A DNA stretch of 64,000 bases from Chrysoporthe austroafricana (lineage: Eukaryota; Ascomycota; Sordariomycetes; Diaporthales; Cryphonectriaceae). Below, piece after piece: positions 1 through 10,603 of the stretch (position 1 is the first letter of the stretch; each line of letters begins with the position of its first letter). A program made the position numbers and the translations under genes. The stretch covers positions 2,846,383 to 2,910,382 of the forward strand of contig JYIP02000004.1 of assembly GCA_001051155.2 (NCBI GenBank). Direction: 5' to 3'. The notes beneath the pieces were generated by a model. It was given only the letters and a program-made list of their open reading frames with translations, was not told the DNA's origin and did not search any database.

Positions 1-1
1 G

Positions 2-640
2 ATCGGTCAATGGACCTTGAGCGACCCGTTGGGTAAGGGTACCTCTGGCAGGGTATTTCTCGGCTCCAACGTGAAGAACGAAATGGTGGCTGTGAAAATT
101 ATGGCGCTTACTCCCGAGTCGGAGAGCATCGTGGATGAGGAAATTGCTGCCTGTCAGGCTTTGATGGCCCTGGCAGACCAGCATAACGAGACCGATCGAA
201 TTGTGCGGCTGAGGGAGACGGTTGACCCGAGGCAGGAGGCATCATCTGCTATCTCTGTCTTCGATGAAATCAGTCTCATCCTGGAACCTCTAGCACCGCA
301 AAATGTAAGTAACCTAGTAGGAAACCGGAGCAGAGGGTGAGTACCTGCTTCTGTAGCCTCGTCTTGGGCAATAACGCACGATACCACAGCCTTCAGCTAA
401 CCCGCGTATCAAAAGAGGATTTAGGGGCATGACAATTGAAGCAGCCAGTATCTTCCATAGCGCAGTGCTAGGTCTCAAGCTCATGCACGACGATGGCTGG
501 GTCCACCGGGATATAAAGCCGGCCAATATCGGTATCATTTCAAAGAGAGCGGTATTACTCGACGTCGGCCAGGCCAAGTCCCTCAAGCCGGGCCATAAGT
601 TCAGGGCTACACCAGGCTATGGTGGGACGATCAACTCCCG
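2..640 (+). pseudogene. protein kinase relic, frameshifted and truncated
   Basis: This is the remains of a serine/threonine-type protein kinase domain whose 5' end lies outside the window. Visible parts are a glycine-rich loop (GKGTSGRVF), the catalytic lysine in AVKIM, a hinge-like LILEPL, the catalytic loop VHRDIKPANIGI and DVG in place of DFG. A GTAAGT donor at 305 and a CAG acceptor ending at 396 keep phase and continue as LTRVSKEDLGA, but this frame meets TGA at 430-432. The catalytic-loop frame instead starts one base earlier, at the overlapping ATG (429), so a single-base indel separates the two halves. After TPGYGGTI the frame ends at TGA, so the APE motif and the whole C-lobe are missing. 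I infer a dead gene; an assembly error could explain the indel but not the missing C-lobe. Confidence 0.75.
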
Positions 641-671
641 ATGACGGCCAGGCAGTAGTCATGGCACTGAT

Positions 672-1262
672 GCCGCCAGAAGTGGAAAGACCTCACTGAT
701 CCTAGTCCTTTTACGCATGCTGGAGCTCCAAGAAAGAAGTACTCATATCGATGGAATAGATCTATCCGCACTGACAAAGAAGACTGTCCGATCAAGCGCT
801 ACAACCGTTCCTCAGGAACCTGTCAAGATATGTCGGAAGGTGCGAAAAAACATTGATTCACAGGTTAAGCTCGCTCCCGATGACATAGAAGGCACCGTAG
901 CTATACTAGCTAAGATGGGCATTTGAGATATTATTTCAGAGCGAGGTGGCCTTGATGGGGACTATGAGTCCATGGGTTTTTCGGTTGGTCAATAGCAGCT
1001 GTTCTCCCTAGCCAGGGCAGCTCTTCACAGCACAGAAGTGTTATTGTTGGATGAACCTACATCCACTCTTGATCAGACTATCGATGAGGAAGTGCGGAGT
1101 GTTATCAGTGAAAATCTCAAGCAGTGTACTATCATTCACAGGCTGGGTGGGGTGATGGGTTATGATACTATCGTGGTAATGGCCGAGGAGAGGATTGTAG
1201 AGATAGGAGTCCGGCAGACTTGTTAAGGAACAAGTGGATATTTCACAGCCTTTTGGATAGAA
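672..1262 (+). pseudogene. ABC transporter NBD2 relic (ABCC/MRP type)
   Basis: One frame reads as a decayed C-terminal nucleotide-binding domain of an ABC transporter, like the second NBD of fungal ABCC exporters. The order is right: a damaged Walker A (ARSGKTSL near 675-698), HIDGIDLSAL, TTVPQEPV, an ABC-signature-like FSVGQ, Walker B with D-loop (VLLLDEPTSTLD near 1035-1070) and an H-loop histidine in TIIHRL. TGA (924) and TAG (993) interrupt the frame. The H-loop region appears short by about three residues compared with the usual TII-VVAHRL. The last part, PQT...GYF-LLD, is only readable after a frameshift near 1224. The TAG sits where many family members have Gln, so a C-to-T change is likely, as repeat-induced point mutation would give. 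No transmembrane domain is left. Confidence 0.75.
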
Positions 1263-1754
1263 AGGCTTAAGTCTTACTGGTCTTGATTTAAGAGGATTAG
1301 TGGTCGTTAGGTTGGGTTGCTCTAATCAACCTTTACGCGTACCGATTCCATGTCACGAGAAAGTGTCAATTCAAAATTCAGGAGGCCATTTCTATTTCTC
1401 TGTGTTCTAACCGGCTATTCTGCTTCTCATTTCCTGTTTCTCGTTCTATTCTAAAAGGTACGAGCGTGATGGAGGCTAGTTCTCTATAGTATATATTTGA
1501 GTGAATTACTATCGACAGCTTACCTATTATAACTTGGCGGAGCGAACATTCGTCCAGGTATTGTCTCTATGAGAACGCGCAAGCGGTGCTGAAACATTCC
1601 CATTCAAGGATAACGGCCTCTGGAACCCGTTCCTGCGAAACCACCAGAGCAACCGACCAATGCCGGGCCATTTCCGATGAAGACATATATACAGGGTAAG
1701 GTTTGAAAGCTACCCGTCCCTATTTTCGAAATACAGCGGCCGCCTATGAGGCGT
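1263..1754. other. gene-free spacer
   Basis: No coding frame, RNA gene or repeat is recognisable. It is AT-richer than the flanking genes and holds the presumed 3' end of the secreted-protein gene that follows on the minus strand. Confidence 0.4.
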
Positions 1755-3510
1755 TTACATCGACGTGGTGGAAACTTCTAGAGCGATCCATGGAACGTCA
1801 CCCGCCTTGAAGCTGGACGGCATCGAGTATGTCACGTTCCAAAATTCAAACTCCTGGATGGGCGAGCCGCCCGTCCCTCCGAGTGAGCCTGCGAAGCCAA
1901 CCGTGAAGTTCATGTTGGCAGTGCCGCTGGTGCGAACTGACAAGCCTGTTGTGTCGTTCCAGGAGCTGAAAGTGTGGCCGTCTGCGAAGGCCACAACCTG
2001 GAATTGGATGGTGCTGCTCACCGTCGCATTCGGTAATGAGACGTTGAGCGTGTTCGAGGATGCGACAATGTGCATGTTTGGCTCGTTTGGGTAAATGTTG
2101 ACGTAGCCGACCTCGTTGTCGATCCCACCGGTGTGCCACTGAATGGCCCCAGGAATGTAGATGGATTCAGTGTATGGCCCTCCGGCCGACTTCTGCCTGA
2201 AGCTCACGGCGCCAATGGTGATGTTATCCGAGAGCCAGGCCGTGAGGTTCTGCGTCGCGAGGTCACTGCCGGTAACGAAGGCCGTCGCATTAACAAACCT
2301 CTCTCCGGAAAACTCCTTCATCCCCGCGAGCACATCCGCAGGAACAAACTGCTTTAGGGTACTTGAGTAGATAGCCGTCATCATCGTGTTAGCAAAGTCA
2401 GCAACGCGTGGGATAGGGTTAATGGGTTCGAGCTGGTAGAAGGGTGAGTTATCATGCCCTGCCATATCCCACAGGTAGAGGCCGAAACTGTTCATATACT
2501 TGGTCAAGTCGTAGCCGAAGCCTCGTGAGATGGGCGCCGCCAGATTCTTAAGGTCAGCGTGGTACCACTTGCCGAGACTGGTCCAGATGCCGGTGATGAG
2601 ATCGGGTGCGCGCTGGCCCAGCTCCGTGTCGTTGCTGAGGTACTTGACAGCCATAGCCAGGGGCCAGAAGGTAAAGGTCAGGTACGGGGCCGAGTTGAAC
2701 TCGGCGACGCTTCCGTACTTGTCGAAATTGTCGATGACTTGTTTGGCCAGCGCGGCACCTTGGGCGGTGGCGTTGATGCCAGAGCCAGTCAAGTTGAGAT
2801 TCTTACCTCCCCAGAGCGCGAGGAATGAGGTCGTAAGCGAGTAAGCGGTCCCAGAGGGTGACTGCATAGGCGTGAAGTTGCTCTTCAGGTTTAGCTCCAG
2901 CGACGACCTAAGCGTGCCTGTCAAGGCCTCCGAGAGCAGATGGGGAAATTCCTCGAGCGCAACGACCATGGCATTGCCCATAATGGCACGCGAGATCGGG
3001 TAATAGTTCGCGTATGCTTCGGCGGGATAGCCGAGGCCAAAGGCGGGCTGCTCCGGATAGATCTGGTAGTCTCCATATCTGACGGTTCGTGTTAACTCCA
3101 AGCCTGGATCCACGCAAGAGAGGGGGAAGAGGGAGGGGCAGGCGAGGGACGTACGCTCCGCTGTCCGGGTCGGTATTCTGGCCGGCGACGATGTTGTACA
3201 AGATTTTGGCCGCTTCGTCGGCATCATGGCCGTGGTTACGAGCCAAGAGACCGAGCGCGTAGAAGACAGTCTGTCTAGACTCATGGCGGAGGCCCTCGGC
3301 GGACGACAGATCGTACAGATAACCAGCGCGTTTGTCATAGAAGGAATCCAGGAACTCCATACCCTGCGAGAACATATCCTGAGTGCTGGGAGACCATGAA
3401 GAAACAAGTGTCCCCGATACTGAACGCGGGATGGATAATGATGCAGTCGGGCCGGCCAAGGCCACGGCCGAGAGTATACCGAGGAGGATGGATGCGTGCA
3501 TAGTGCTCAA
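1755..3510 (-). CDS. secreted protein of unknown function
   Basis: The model has two exons, 3510-3155 and 3078-1755, giving 559 aa. The 76-bp intron (GTACGT...CAG) splices in phase 2 and joins DPDSGA to YGDYQIYPE. The N-terminus is a good signal peptide (hydrophobic ASILLGILSAVALAG), so the protein probably enters the secretory pathway. Many N-x-S/T sites (for example NLT, NAT, NDT, NFT, NVT) fit a glycosylated extracellular product. The N-terminal half is helical with regularly spaced aromatic residues, compatible with an alpha/alpha-toroid fold, and the C-terminal 150 aa look beta-rich. I recognise no catalytic motif. The second in-frame ATG (3501) is an equally possible start. It is divergent from SWC5, with a TATA box 95 bp upstream. 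Confidence 0.85.
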
Positions 3511-3600
3511 GACTGGACTGTCTATTCACGTAGATGCGGCTTGGAAGAGATAGGAGTCTGCACTTTGCCATCATGACCGGCTCCTGGCCCCAACCTCCCT

Positions 3601-3606
3601 TTTATA
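3601..3606 (-). promoter_or_regulatory. TATA box of the secreted-protein gene
   Basis: The minus strand reads TATAAA about 95 bp upstream of the ATG at 3510, a normal place for a fungal TATA element with a short leader. The rest of the 3511-4256 divergent spacer shows no gene; its right end must contain the SWC5 promoter. Confidence 0.5.
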
Positions 3607-4256
3607 CAGGCCGAGATTCATCCCCGCTCGGGACTATGCCATTCGCAGGGATTGATGTTGACTGCTCAAGCATGCGTCTAGTCCTCACTTGATCATTATC
3701 CCCGGCGGATCTAACGGAAAGCATCTCTGAGACCTAGATAATCAACGCACCTTTCTTCCTCGATCAGCTACTCGCCAAACACTAGACACTTGTGATATGC
3801 TGGCCTGTTGATTTGTTGACCTATGGTCCCGTTTTGCCTCTTCTTCCTCGAGACACTTGAGCTCCTCCCGGCATGAGGCGTTCGTCTTCACGTGCGACGG
3901 ACGGCGTTCGAGTCCTGGTATAATGATGATTAGTATATGTATTTTCTGCAACTAAGTTAGAGCACATACGACCATACCTAGCGGAAAACTTGGGATCCCG
4001 TCTGCTCTCCCCTAAATAAGCCGCTAAGGGCCGGATTAGTAGTTAAGTGGGTGACCATTAGCGAATACCCGGTGTTGTATGTTTTGGCATTTTTTTTGGT
4101 CCCCGCCGTGGGGGCTGGGGGTTGCGGGAGGGGTTCCAGCAGTAATCAGGGTCTGGGTTCGACGCGCTAAGAGACCCGACCGCGAATTTGCCCAGCCTAG
4201 AATGGAACCGCACTCAACCTCAACCTACCTCATTCATTCTCGTCTACGTTCCCACG

Positions 4257-5344
4257 ATGTCATTCGAGCCAATAACCGACGAAGAGGACTATGCTTCGTC
4301 TGAGGACTCGGACTTTGCGCCTGACGACGCGCCCGAGCGCGACGGCGATGCGGAGTCATCTGACGATGAGCTCTCAGAAGATGGCGCCGCCGCCACTCCA
4401 GCAGCGCCGTCCACCGGGCGCAAGAGAAAACAGGGGAGCGATGGCGAGCATGCAGAGGACGCGGGGTTTGAGAACTCGGGGGACGAGGCGATCATAGAAA
4501 AGGGCAAGAAGAGGCGGAAGAAGGCCCAGCAGGCGCAAAAAAACCAGGAAGATGAAGGCGGGGAGGGCGGCTTGATCAAGACGCGTAGTATGCGCGCTGT
4601 CGAGTGAGTGCTCGCTGTTTGTCTCTGCATCCGTAGCTGGAACATTACTGACGAGGCATTCCGTTTAGAAAAGCGGAGCGCAAAGCACAAGCAGCCACCG
4701 GACCTGTGACGATCGATGTCGATGCTCTATGGGCCTCCATGACGGCTGCACCAGTTGTACCTACAGCACAAGAGCCACGACCGGCAGATGCTCAGGAAGG
4801 TACGGAACAGTCTGAAACTGATGCACAAGCATCTGGATTACAGGATGGACAACCCAAAGAAGCGGAGCCCGGCGAAATGATCAAGATCAAGCGGACGTAC
4901 AACTTTGCAGGCAAAGTGCATACGGAAGAAAAAGACGTGCCGCGCGACTCCGCAGAAGCCAGGCTGTACCTCGCCTCCAAGAACCGCGATCCGAGCAATC
5001 CCAACGCCGCCGCGGATGACGACACCCAGCCCGATAAGCGCATGCCGCGCAAGGCTTTCCGGTCGGTGTTCGAGCCCGTGATGGTCACGGACAACCAGCG
5101 GACGGATCTGAATCTGGGGATCGCGATGCGCCTGCAGGCGCGCGAGAAGGCCAAGAAGCTGAACACTGTCGAGAAGTCGCGCATGGACTGGGCCGGGTTT
5201 GTTGACAAGGAGGGCATCAAGGACGAGCTGGCGCTGGCCGGGAGGGCGAAGGGGTCGTATGCGGACCGGCAGGACTTCCTGGCCCGGACGGAGGCGAGGC
5301 GGGAGGACGACGCGAGACGGGTCAGGCTAGCGGGCAAGGTTTAA
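4257..5344 (+). CDS. SWC5: SWR1 complex protein Swc5 (BCNT-C domain)
   Basis: Exons are 4257-4603 and 4669-5344 with a 65-bp GTGAGT...TAG intron, giving 340 aa. Swc5 is a subunit of the nuclear SWR1 chromatin remodeller, which exchanges H2A for H2A.Z. The family mark is the C-terminal BCNT domain with KSRMDWAGFVDKEGI, here followed by the expected helix to the C-terminus. A second conserved block, KIKRTYNFAGKVHTEEKDV, precedes it. The N-terminal 110 aa are acidic and low in complexity (EEDYASSEDSDF), ending in a lysine-rich nuclear-localisation-like stretch (KKRRKKAQQ), as in yeast Swc5. The ATG at 4257 starts the acidic region; the in-frame GTG-like extension upstream is not needed. It converges on the GST gene with only 127 bp between stops. 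Confidence 0.9.
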
Positions 5345-5471
5345 GGCCGCTGTCTGCGAGAAGGCTCACGAATTGCATGAATGGCGTTTTGAGGCTGCTA
5401 TGGGTTTAAAATTGGCTAGCGATACCCTTGCTATAGATACAAATTGTGTTGATCATCGGCCCACAGGAGTT

Positions 5472-6519
5472 TCACAGCTTTGGCTTTGCCCCCAGTGGCA
5501 GTAGCTGGACGTCTTGGTATGGCAACCCCAAGAACTTGTACACGTAGTTGAACCTATTCTTCAGGTCAGCAAATCCCCTTCGGGCCAACATTCAAAAGGA
5601 TGAGTTTACCGATCACTCCCAAAGAACGGCTCGCCCTTGCCTTGTGCGTTCGTCACCCACAACCACGGCGCCCCAAAAGCACCTTTGTCGAGCGCCTCCT
5701 GCGTGGACTTCGTGGGCAGGTCCTTGATCTCCTGCTCCTTCGCAGCAGCCAGGATGGCCTCGCACTCCTTGGGCGAGAACTTCCCAAACTCGGCCAGAAC
5801 CTTGGCAAGCACATCCACCTGCGTCAGGTTGAGGTTGGGAGGCGTCCAGAACGCGCGGAAGAGGTGCTCTATCGCGGCATGGTATGTCTCGGCAGGATAT
5901 TCACGCTTGATGTAGTGGAGGCATCGGAGGGGCTGTTCTTTGTGTGTTAGGGTTGCTCGACGACAAAAAGGAGGACCGGCCGGGGGTTTATGCTCAAAAC
6001 TGACGAGTATGGTGTGTGCCATTGGCATTATATCTTTTGGGGAACGTATCTCAGGCCGCCCAAAGTGGGCTACTGCCCGGCCGACTTCGTGTCTGGATCC
6101 ATAGTGTGCCTTGGCCGGGACGGTCCATGGTGGCTTATTGCCTTCATCATCATGCGCGGATTCAGTATCGTTCCACCGCGTGCACGTGTTTGAGAGGAGG
6201 GGTCGGGCTGTAGACGAATGTCTTGCTCACCAGTTTTGGCGTTCAAGGCGCCCAGAAGTATGGGATGGAACCTGGGTGTCGTCTTGTGAGCTTGGCCCTC
6301 TGCGTGTGCCTATGCACTATTCCGAAGCCTGACTCACTCTACATGGACGCCATGAGCTTCTAGTGTCTTCAGGTTGTCAATGAGGTATACGAAGCCAAGG
6401 TAGCTGTACAGCGAGGCTGCGAGGTGGACGCTTGTCAGTGCTTAGAGCCGGGGTACGTAAGGGCCGAGAAGGTCCTAGTCCTCACCAAGATCAAAATAGC
6501 AGTCAATTCGACCACCCAT
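5472..6519 (-). CDS. kappa-class glutathione S-transferase (DsbA-like fold)
   Basis: Six exons (6519-6486, 6416-6338, 6271-6231, 6141-6005, 5932-5610, 5553-5472) give 231 aa, the normal size for GST kappa or 2-hydroxychromene-2-carboxylate isomerase. The thioredoxin-fold start reads CYFDLASLYSYLGF, with Ser13 at the place of the catalytic serine of GSTK1; the usual SPYS is SLYS here. Next come GNKPPWTVPAKAHY and PLRCLHYIKREYP, then GAPWLWV (cis-Pro region) and FFGSDRFNYVYKFLG, all family hallmarks. Mammalian GSTK1 is mitochondrial and peroxisomal. This protein ends in PKL, a variant PTS1-like tripeptide, so peroxisomal location is possible. The five introns (56-89 bp) all keep phase, which makes the model strong despite the tiny exons. 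Confidence 0.85.
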
Positions 6520-6860
6520 CTTGAAAACTCAAAGACGAACTATGGCGAATGTTGGAACAAAAATTAAGTGACTCTCGAGCTCATGAGGAGGGAGATGGTA
6601 TTGGCAGCATCCCCGGCGAGGAGAGAATGCCTCGGCTCATCGGGCGGCGAATGCAGGGCTGAACACCCCCCGACCGCAGTAGGTATACAGAAACTACTAT
6701 GCCGGATCAGTAATCAAAGACAGACCTAGCATGCCGATGCCTTGCACCAATATCGCTGTGTGAAATCCTGACGACTATGGATAGTGTTAATTCCGCATGC
6801 TATTACTAGACATATCGTCTGGCGAGCCATTGCCATGCTGGATCACCGCTCGCCATCACC
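6520..6860. promoter_or_regulatory. shared divergent promoter, GST kappa / SDR
   Basis: The start codons of the GST (minus) and SDR (plus) genes are 341 bp apart with nothing coding between them, so one short region must drive both. I see no clear TATA box; no specific operator could be assigned. Confidence 0.55.
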
Positions 6861-8095
6861 ATGTCCCAGACCAAGCTCGTAGCTCTGGTCGTAGGCGCCT
6901 CAAGAGGGATAGGAAGACAAGTGGCTATTGATCTCGCCAAGAATGGCTACATAGGTAAATCTGAAAGGAGGGCTAGAGGGGAGATGGCCTACGTGCGATC
7001 TCATCACTAAACATCATCTTCAATAGTGGTCGTGGCCGCCAAGTCCACCAGTGACGCTTACGCCTCGACGACGCCTTTCCCCCCGGATCCCAATTCACCC
7101 CAGTCCACCATCAGCACCGTCGAGCGAGAGATCCGAGAGGCCGGCGGCGAGGCGACCGCCATCACCGTCGATGTCAGGGACTTTAGAAGCGTGGAGGAGC
7201 TAGTCGAGAAGACCGTCCAAGTATGGAACCCCCTCTTCCTACACCCCGTACACTAAGACCCTCACCTACCCACAGCCCAGAGGACCACTTCTGACGAACC
7301 CTCCCAGAAATACCACCGCCTCGACGTCCTAGTCTACAACCCGGGCGCGATATGGTGGGCCGCCGTGCAGGACACGCCCATGAGGCGCTTCCAGCTGATG
7401 CAGCGCGTCAACGTGGAGGGCCTCTACGGCGCCGTGCAGGCCGGCCTCCCGCACCTGCGGCGGAGCGCGGCGGGCGGGCGCATCATCACCGTCAGCCCGC
7501 CGATCTACAGCCGCTTCTTCCGGGGCAAGACGGCGTACGCGGTGGGCAAGGTCGGCATGAGCGTGCTGACCAAGGGGCTGGGGATGGACTTTGAGCGGCA
7601 AGGCCTGGTGAGGGACGGGGAGGGAGGCTGTGCGGTGACTAGCATCTGGCCTGCCGTGGTGAGTTAAACCCTCGCCCTCCTGTTCCTGTCTTTTTCGTCT
7701 TGGTAGTACAGGCTGGGGCTGGGAGAGACCTCATGTATGTTGAACCTGGCTGAGGTCGCGTGCAGTCCATACAATCCGCGGCGACAGAGCAGTTTACGCG
7801 CGCCAACCCCGCCGAAACGTCCGACCTGCGCAAGCCCACCATCTTCTCCGATGCCATCCTCGCCATCCTGCGCGCGCCAGTGGCGGTCGTCAACGGGCAG
7901 CTGGTCCTCGACGAGGACTTCCTCAGGGCCCACTGCGGCGTGACGGACTTCTCGCAGTATTCTGTCGTGCCGGGCAGCACTCCGCGGAGGATCATGCCGG
8001 CCGAGCTGCCGGACCTGTCTGTCCGGGAGCAGGACGAGGAGGGGAAACGGTATGACAGTGCGAGGGCGAGGAGGGAGGCCGGATCTAAGTTGTGA
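6861..8095 (+). CDS. short-chain dehydrogenase/reductase with C-terminal SKL
   Basis: Exons 6861-6954, 7027-7220, 7308-7658 and 7766-8095 give 322 aa. It is a classical Rossmann-fold SDR: the cofactor loop is GASRGIG (residues 12-18), the NNAG position reads YNPGA, the serine region is TVSPPIYS, and the catalytic pair is Tyr173 and Lys177 in YAVGK. The C-terminal extension (KPTIFSDAILAILRAP, LDEDFLRAHCGV, VVPGSTPRRIMP) resembles fungal relatives of HSDL2-type SDRs. The last three residues are SKL, the canonical type 1 peroxisomal targeting signal, so the enzyme should work in the peroxisome matrix. Exon 3 carries a few extra residues (LVRDGEGGCAVT) next to the splice site; a 35-bp intron there would be too short and out of frame. 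The substrate cannot be read from the sequence. Confidence 0.87.
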
Positions 8096-8429
8096 GGCAA
8101 GATGCACGTTTGCTTGAGATGAGCTGGGGGTAGGCTGAAATGTAACGAGACGAGATGGATGTCTCGAGATGGTATTATGATGTGAGAAGCTAGTGTCCTT
8201 CCACAGATACCAGGGATGGAGTATATCCAACGCTTGAACAACAGACCCCAGTCAAACATGTCTGCGCCAGCCCAACGATATATACCACATGAACCTCAGC
8301 TCAATCCAGATCCGCTGACCGTTAACGCCTTCCCTTTGCTAACCTCACACCCGGCCGTTCCTAGTATGCAAATTCTATCCAAATATGGGAAAAATTCACG
8401 AACAATCCAACTTCATCTAGCCTTGGTGA

Positions 8430-10603
8430 TCACAGCGTCTCCCTGCTATCATTAGCCCGTCTCCGTTCGTCGCCTTCTTCCTCATCCTCACTCCTGTCGG
8501 CATCATGCTTCTTGGCCCCGACCTTCAAGAGGTCGCCCACAGCATGCGTCAAGCTCTTTGCGCGATTCCGAAATCCCCTCGTCTTTGGGCCGTCTATGGG
8601 CGACTCTCCATCGAACTCGCCGTCTGCCGTACGGCTCCGCTCGACCGCACTCATGATGCCAACATCGTCCTGGATCTGCTCGAGCTCATCCTGCGGCACG
8701 AACAGGCTATTCCGTAGGCTGGGCCGACTAAGCCGCCTGCGAGACGGCGATTGATTTGGTAGTGGTGACTCTTTCAGCAGGGTGGAAGGGACCAGACCCC
8801 TGACGGCTGAGTCGAATGGGGACGGTGAGAAAACGTGGCTGCTGTAATGATGAAGTCGTTGCCGAGGCGCCGAAGTAGACGGCCGCGGTGTTGAATTGTT
8901 CGCATCAGAGGGGACGTTCAAGATCGGAGTTTCTTGGTTCGATGGAGACCCAGGGTATGTTTCGGGTTCTGAATGTATAGGGGTAGTGCTTGATATTGTG
9001 ATTGCGGAATCTGATGACAGGGCATGGTGGATGCCTGGATGCGCAGGCGGCTCGCGTGGTGGCGTCCGCAGGAGTGGCGCCGACTCCGTAGCCTCTCCTG
9101 TAGTGGCAAGCGATGTCCTCGAGTTCGCACCTCCCTGTGACCTGGGTGTTGGTACGCCGGTCTGCGCGAGGACTGCCAGGGGCTTGTTGACGGCATCCAT
9201 GAAGCTCACCCGCGATGACCGTCGGCTCCTGGCATTACCGTTGCGATGTCTCTGCGCGTCCGGTGTTTGAGGAATGGTCGTATCCTGCTCTGCGAGACGG
9301 ATGGTCTCCTCGATGTCCTCTTCATCGGATAGTGTCTCTTCCTCGTCCTCGTCTACTGGGGGTCGACCACTGGTGATGAGAAATACGCCGAAGAAGGTGA
9401 GAAGGCAGCCGCCAATAAATTTGATGGCGCGCTCTGCTGTGGTGCGCTCGAAGTCTCGGTAAAGGACGGCGCTTCCAATGATCACACAAAGTGTGAAGGA
9501 CACAAATTGGATAGGTATGACTTGTGTCGAGTCGAACCTTTGCAGGGCCTTATTCACATACCGAATCTGCATGATGGCCGTTCCTAGCAGGATCGCTATC
9601 AAAACGTACGTGACCGGTGTTGTAAACGCCCTTAATAATGTCGATGATAGCATAGATGCCACGCCTTTGGTGGAGAGGGCAGTATAGCCGCCTGCAGTTT
9701 CTCATCAGTTATCTAGACCCCTAAGCCAAGCGAATGCAGTCTCGACGTACCAAATAGGCCGACAAGACCGAGATCGATCAAGATGGTGCGATTTCCGTAT
9801 TTCGGGCTCAGCCACATGAGAAGAATGATCAGGGCGCAAGTCACGCCCATATAGGTCTCGAACCCCGTGGTCGTGATGTGCTCCCACACGGCATGCGGGT
9901 CCAGCTTGGTCTCCTGGGTATTGGCGCTCAAGACGACCGTCACAGCGCCGCCCACAGCAATGACGACGCCCCAGAGATCCCGTCTCCTGAACTTCTCCTT
10001 GAAGAAAATCGGCGCGATGACGCAGTTCGAGATGAGAGCCACGACGCCCAGCGGCGAGACGATCGACGCGGGCGCGAAGCCGTATGCCAAGAAGTTACCC
10101 ATCTCGCCGAACGTGATCAGGATCTGGCCCAGCCACCAGTACGGCGACTTGAGGTAGGTCGAGGGCGCCTTGGGCATCTCGTCGTCGTCGGAGTTCTCGG
10201 ACCATTGCGTGTCTTCGGAGCGAAACGACCGCGTTAGGGGATCCGACTCGCTCCCGCCGTCGTCCTCGTTGGCCCTGGCGCTCCCGTCGCCTGCCTCATC
10301 GAGGGCGCCGTAGCCCCGTGGGGGACCGCCGTTCTTCGCATTCTTCAGCGCTTGCCTCGCGCGCTCGCGCGCTCGTTTGCGCTCGCTGTGTAGGCGGGTA
10401 TGGGCGTAGCGCTGCACGTTGAGGGCGAGGGCGATCAGGACGTTGCCCACGATTGCAGTAGTGATCCCAATGATGGAGGACCAGTTCTTGGCAGCGTCGC
10501 CATCATCGCCGCCGTCGTCGAAGAGGTAATTCGAGGACTTGTAGGAAGGTAGCAGGTACGAGACGGATCGAGCGGGCAGCGAGGGCAGTATCGGTAGGTA
10601 CAT
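8430..10603 (-). CDS. NIPA-type magnesium transporter (DUF803)
   Basis: Exons 10603-9751 and 9691-8430 (59-bp intron, GTACGT...CAG) give 704 aa. The membrane domain matches the NIPA family, related to drug/metabolite transporters and proposed to carry Mg2+: IIGITTAIVGNVLIALALNVQ at the first helix, then YLKSPYWWLGQILITFGEMGNF, PASIVSPLGVVALISNC, APIFFKEKF and further helices to LTFFGVFLITSG. Roughly nine transmembrane segments are visible. Two features differ from the short animal NIPAs: an acidic, Arg-rich cytosolic loop of about 90 aa after helix 1, and a disordered Ser/Pro-rich tail of nearly 300 aa ending in acidic clusters. Such tails are common in fungal members. The tail reads intact to its stop. 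It converges on the SDR gene across a 334-bp spacer in which nothing else is seen. Confidence 0.87.

Noticed and set aside
3880..3925. Possible tRNA T-loop (GTTCGAGTCC)
   Set aside because: The bases on either side cannot form the T stem, and no D arm or anticodon arm is present upstream.
7605..7645. A short intron in SDR exon 3 removing the extra residues
   Set aside because: The only GT-AG pair would give a 35-bp intron and break the frame; reading through keeps TSIWPAV in place.
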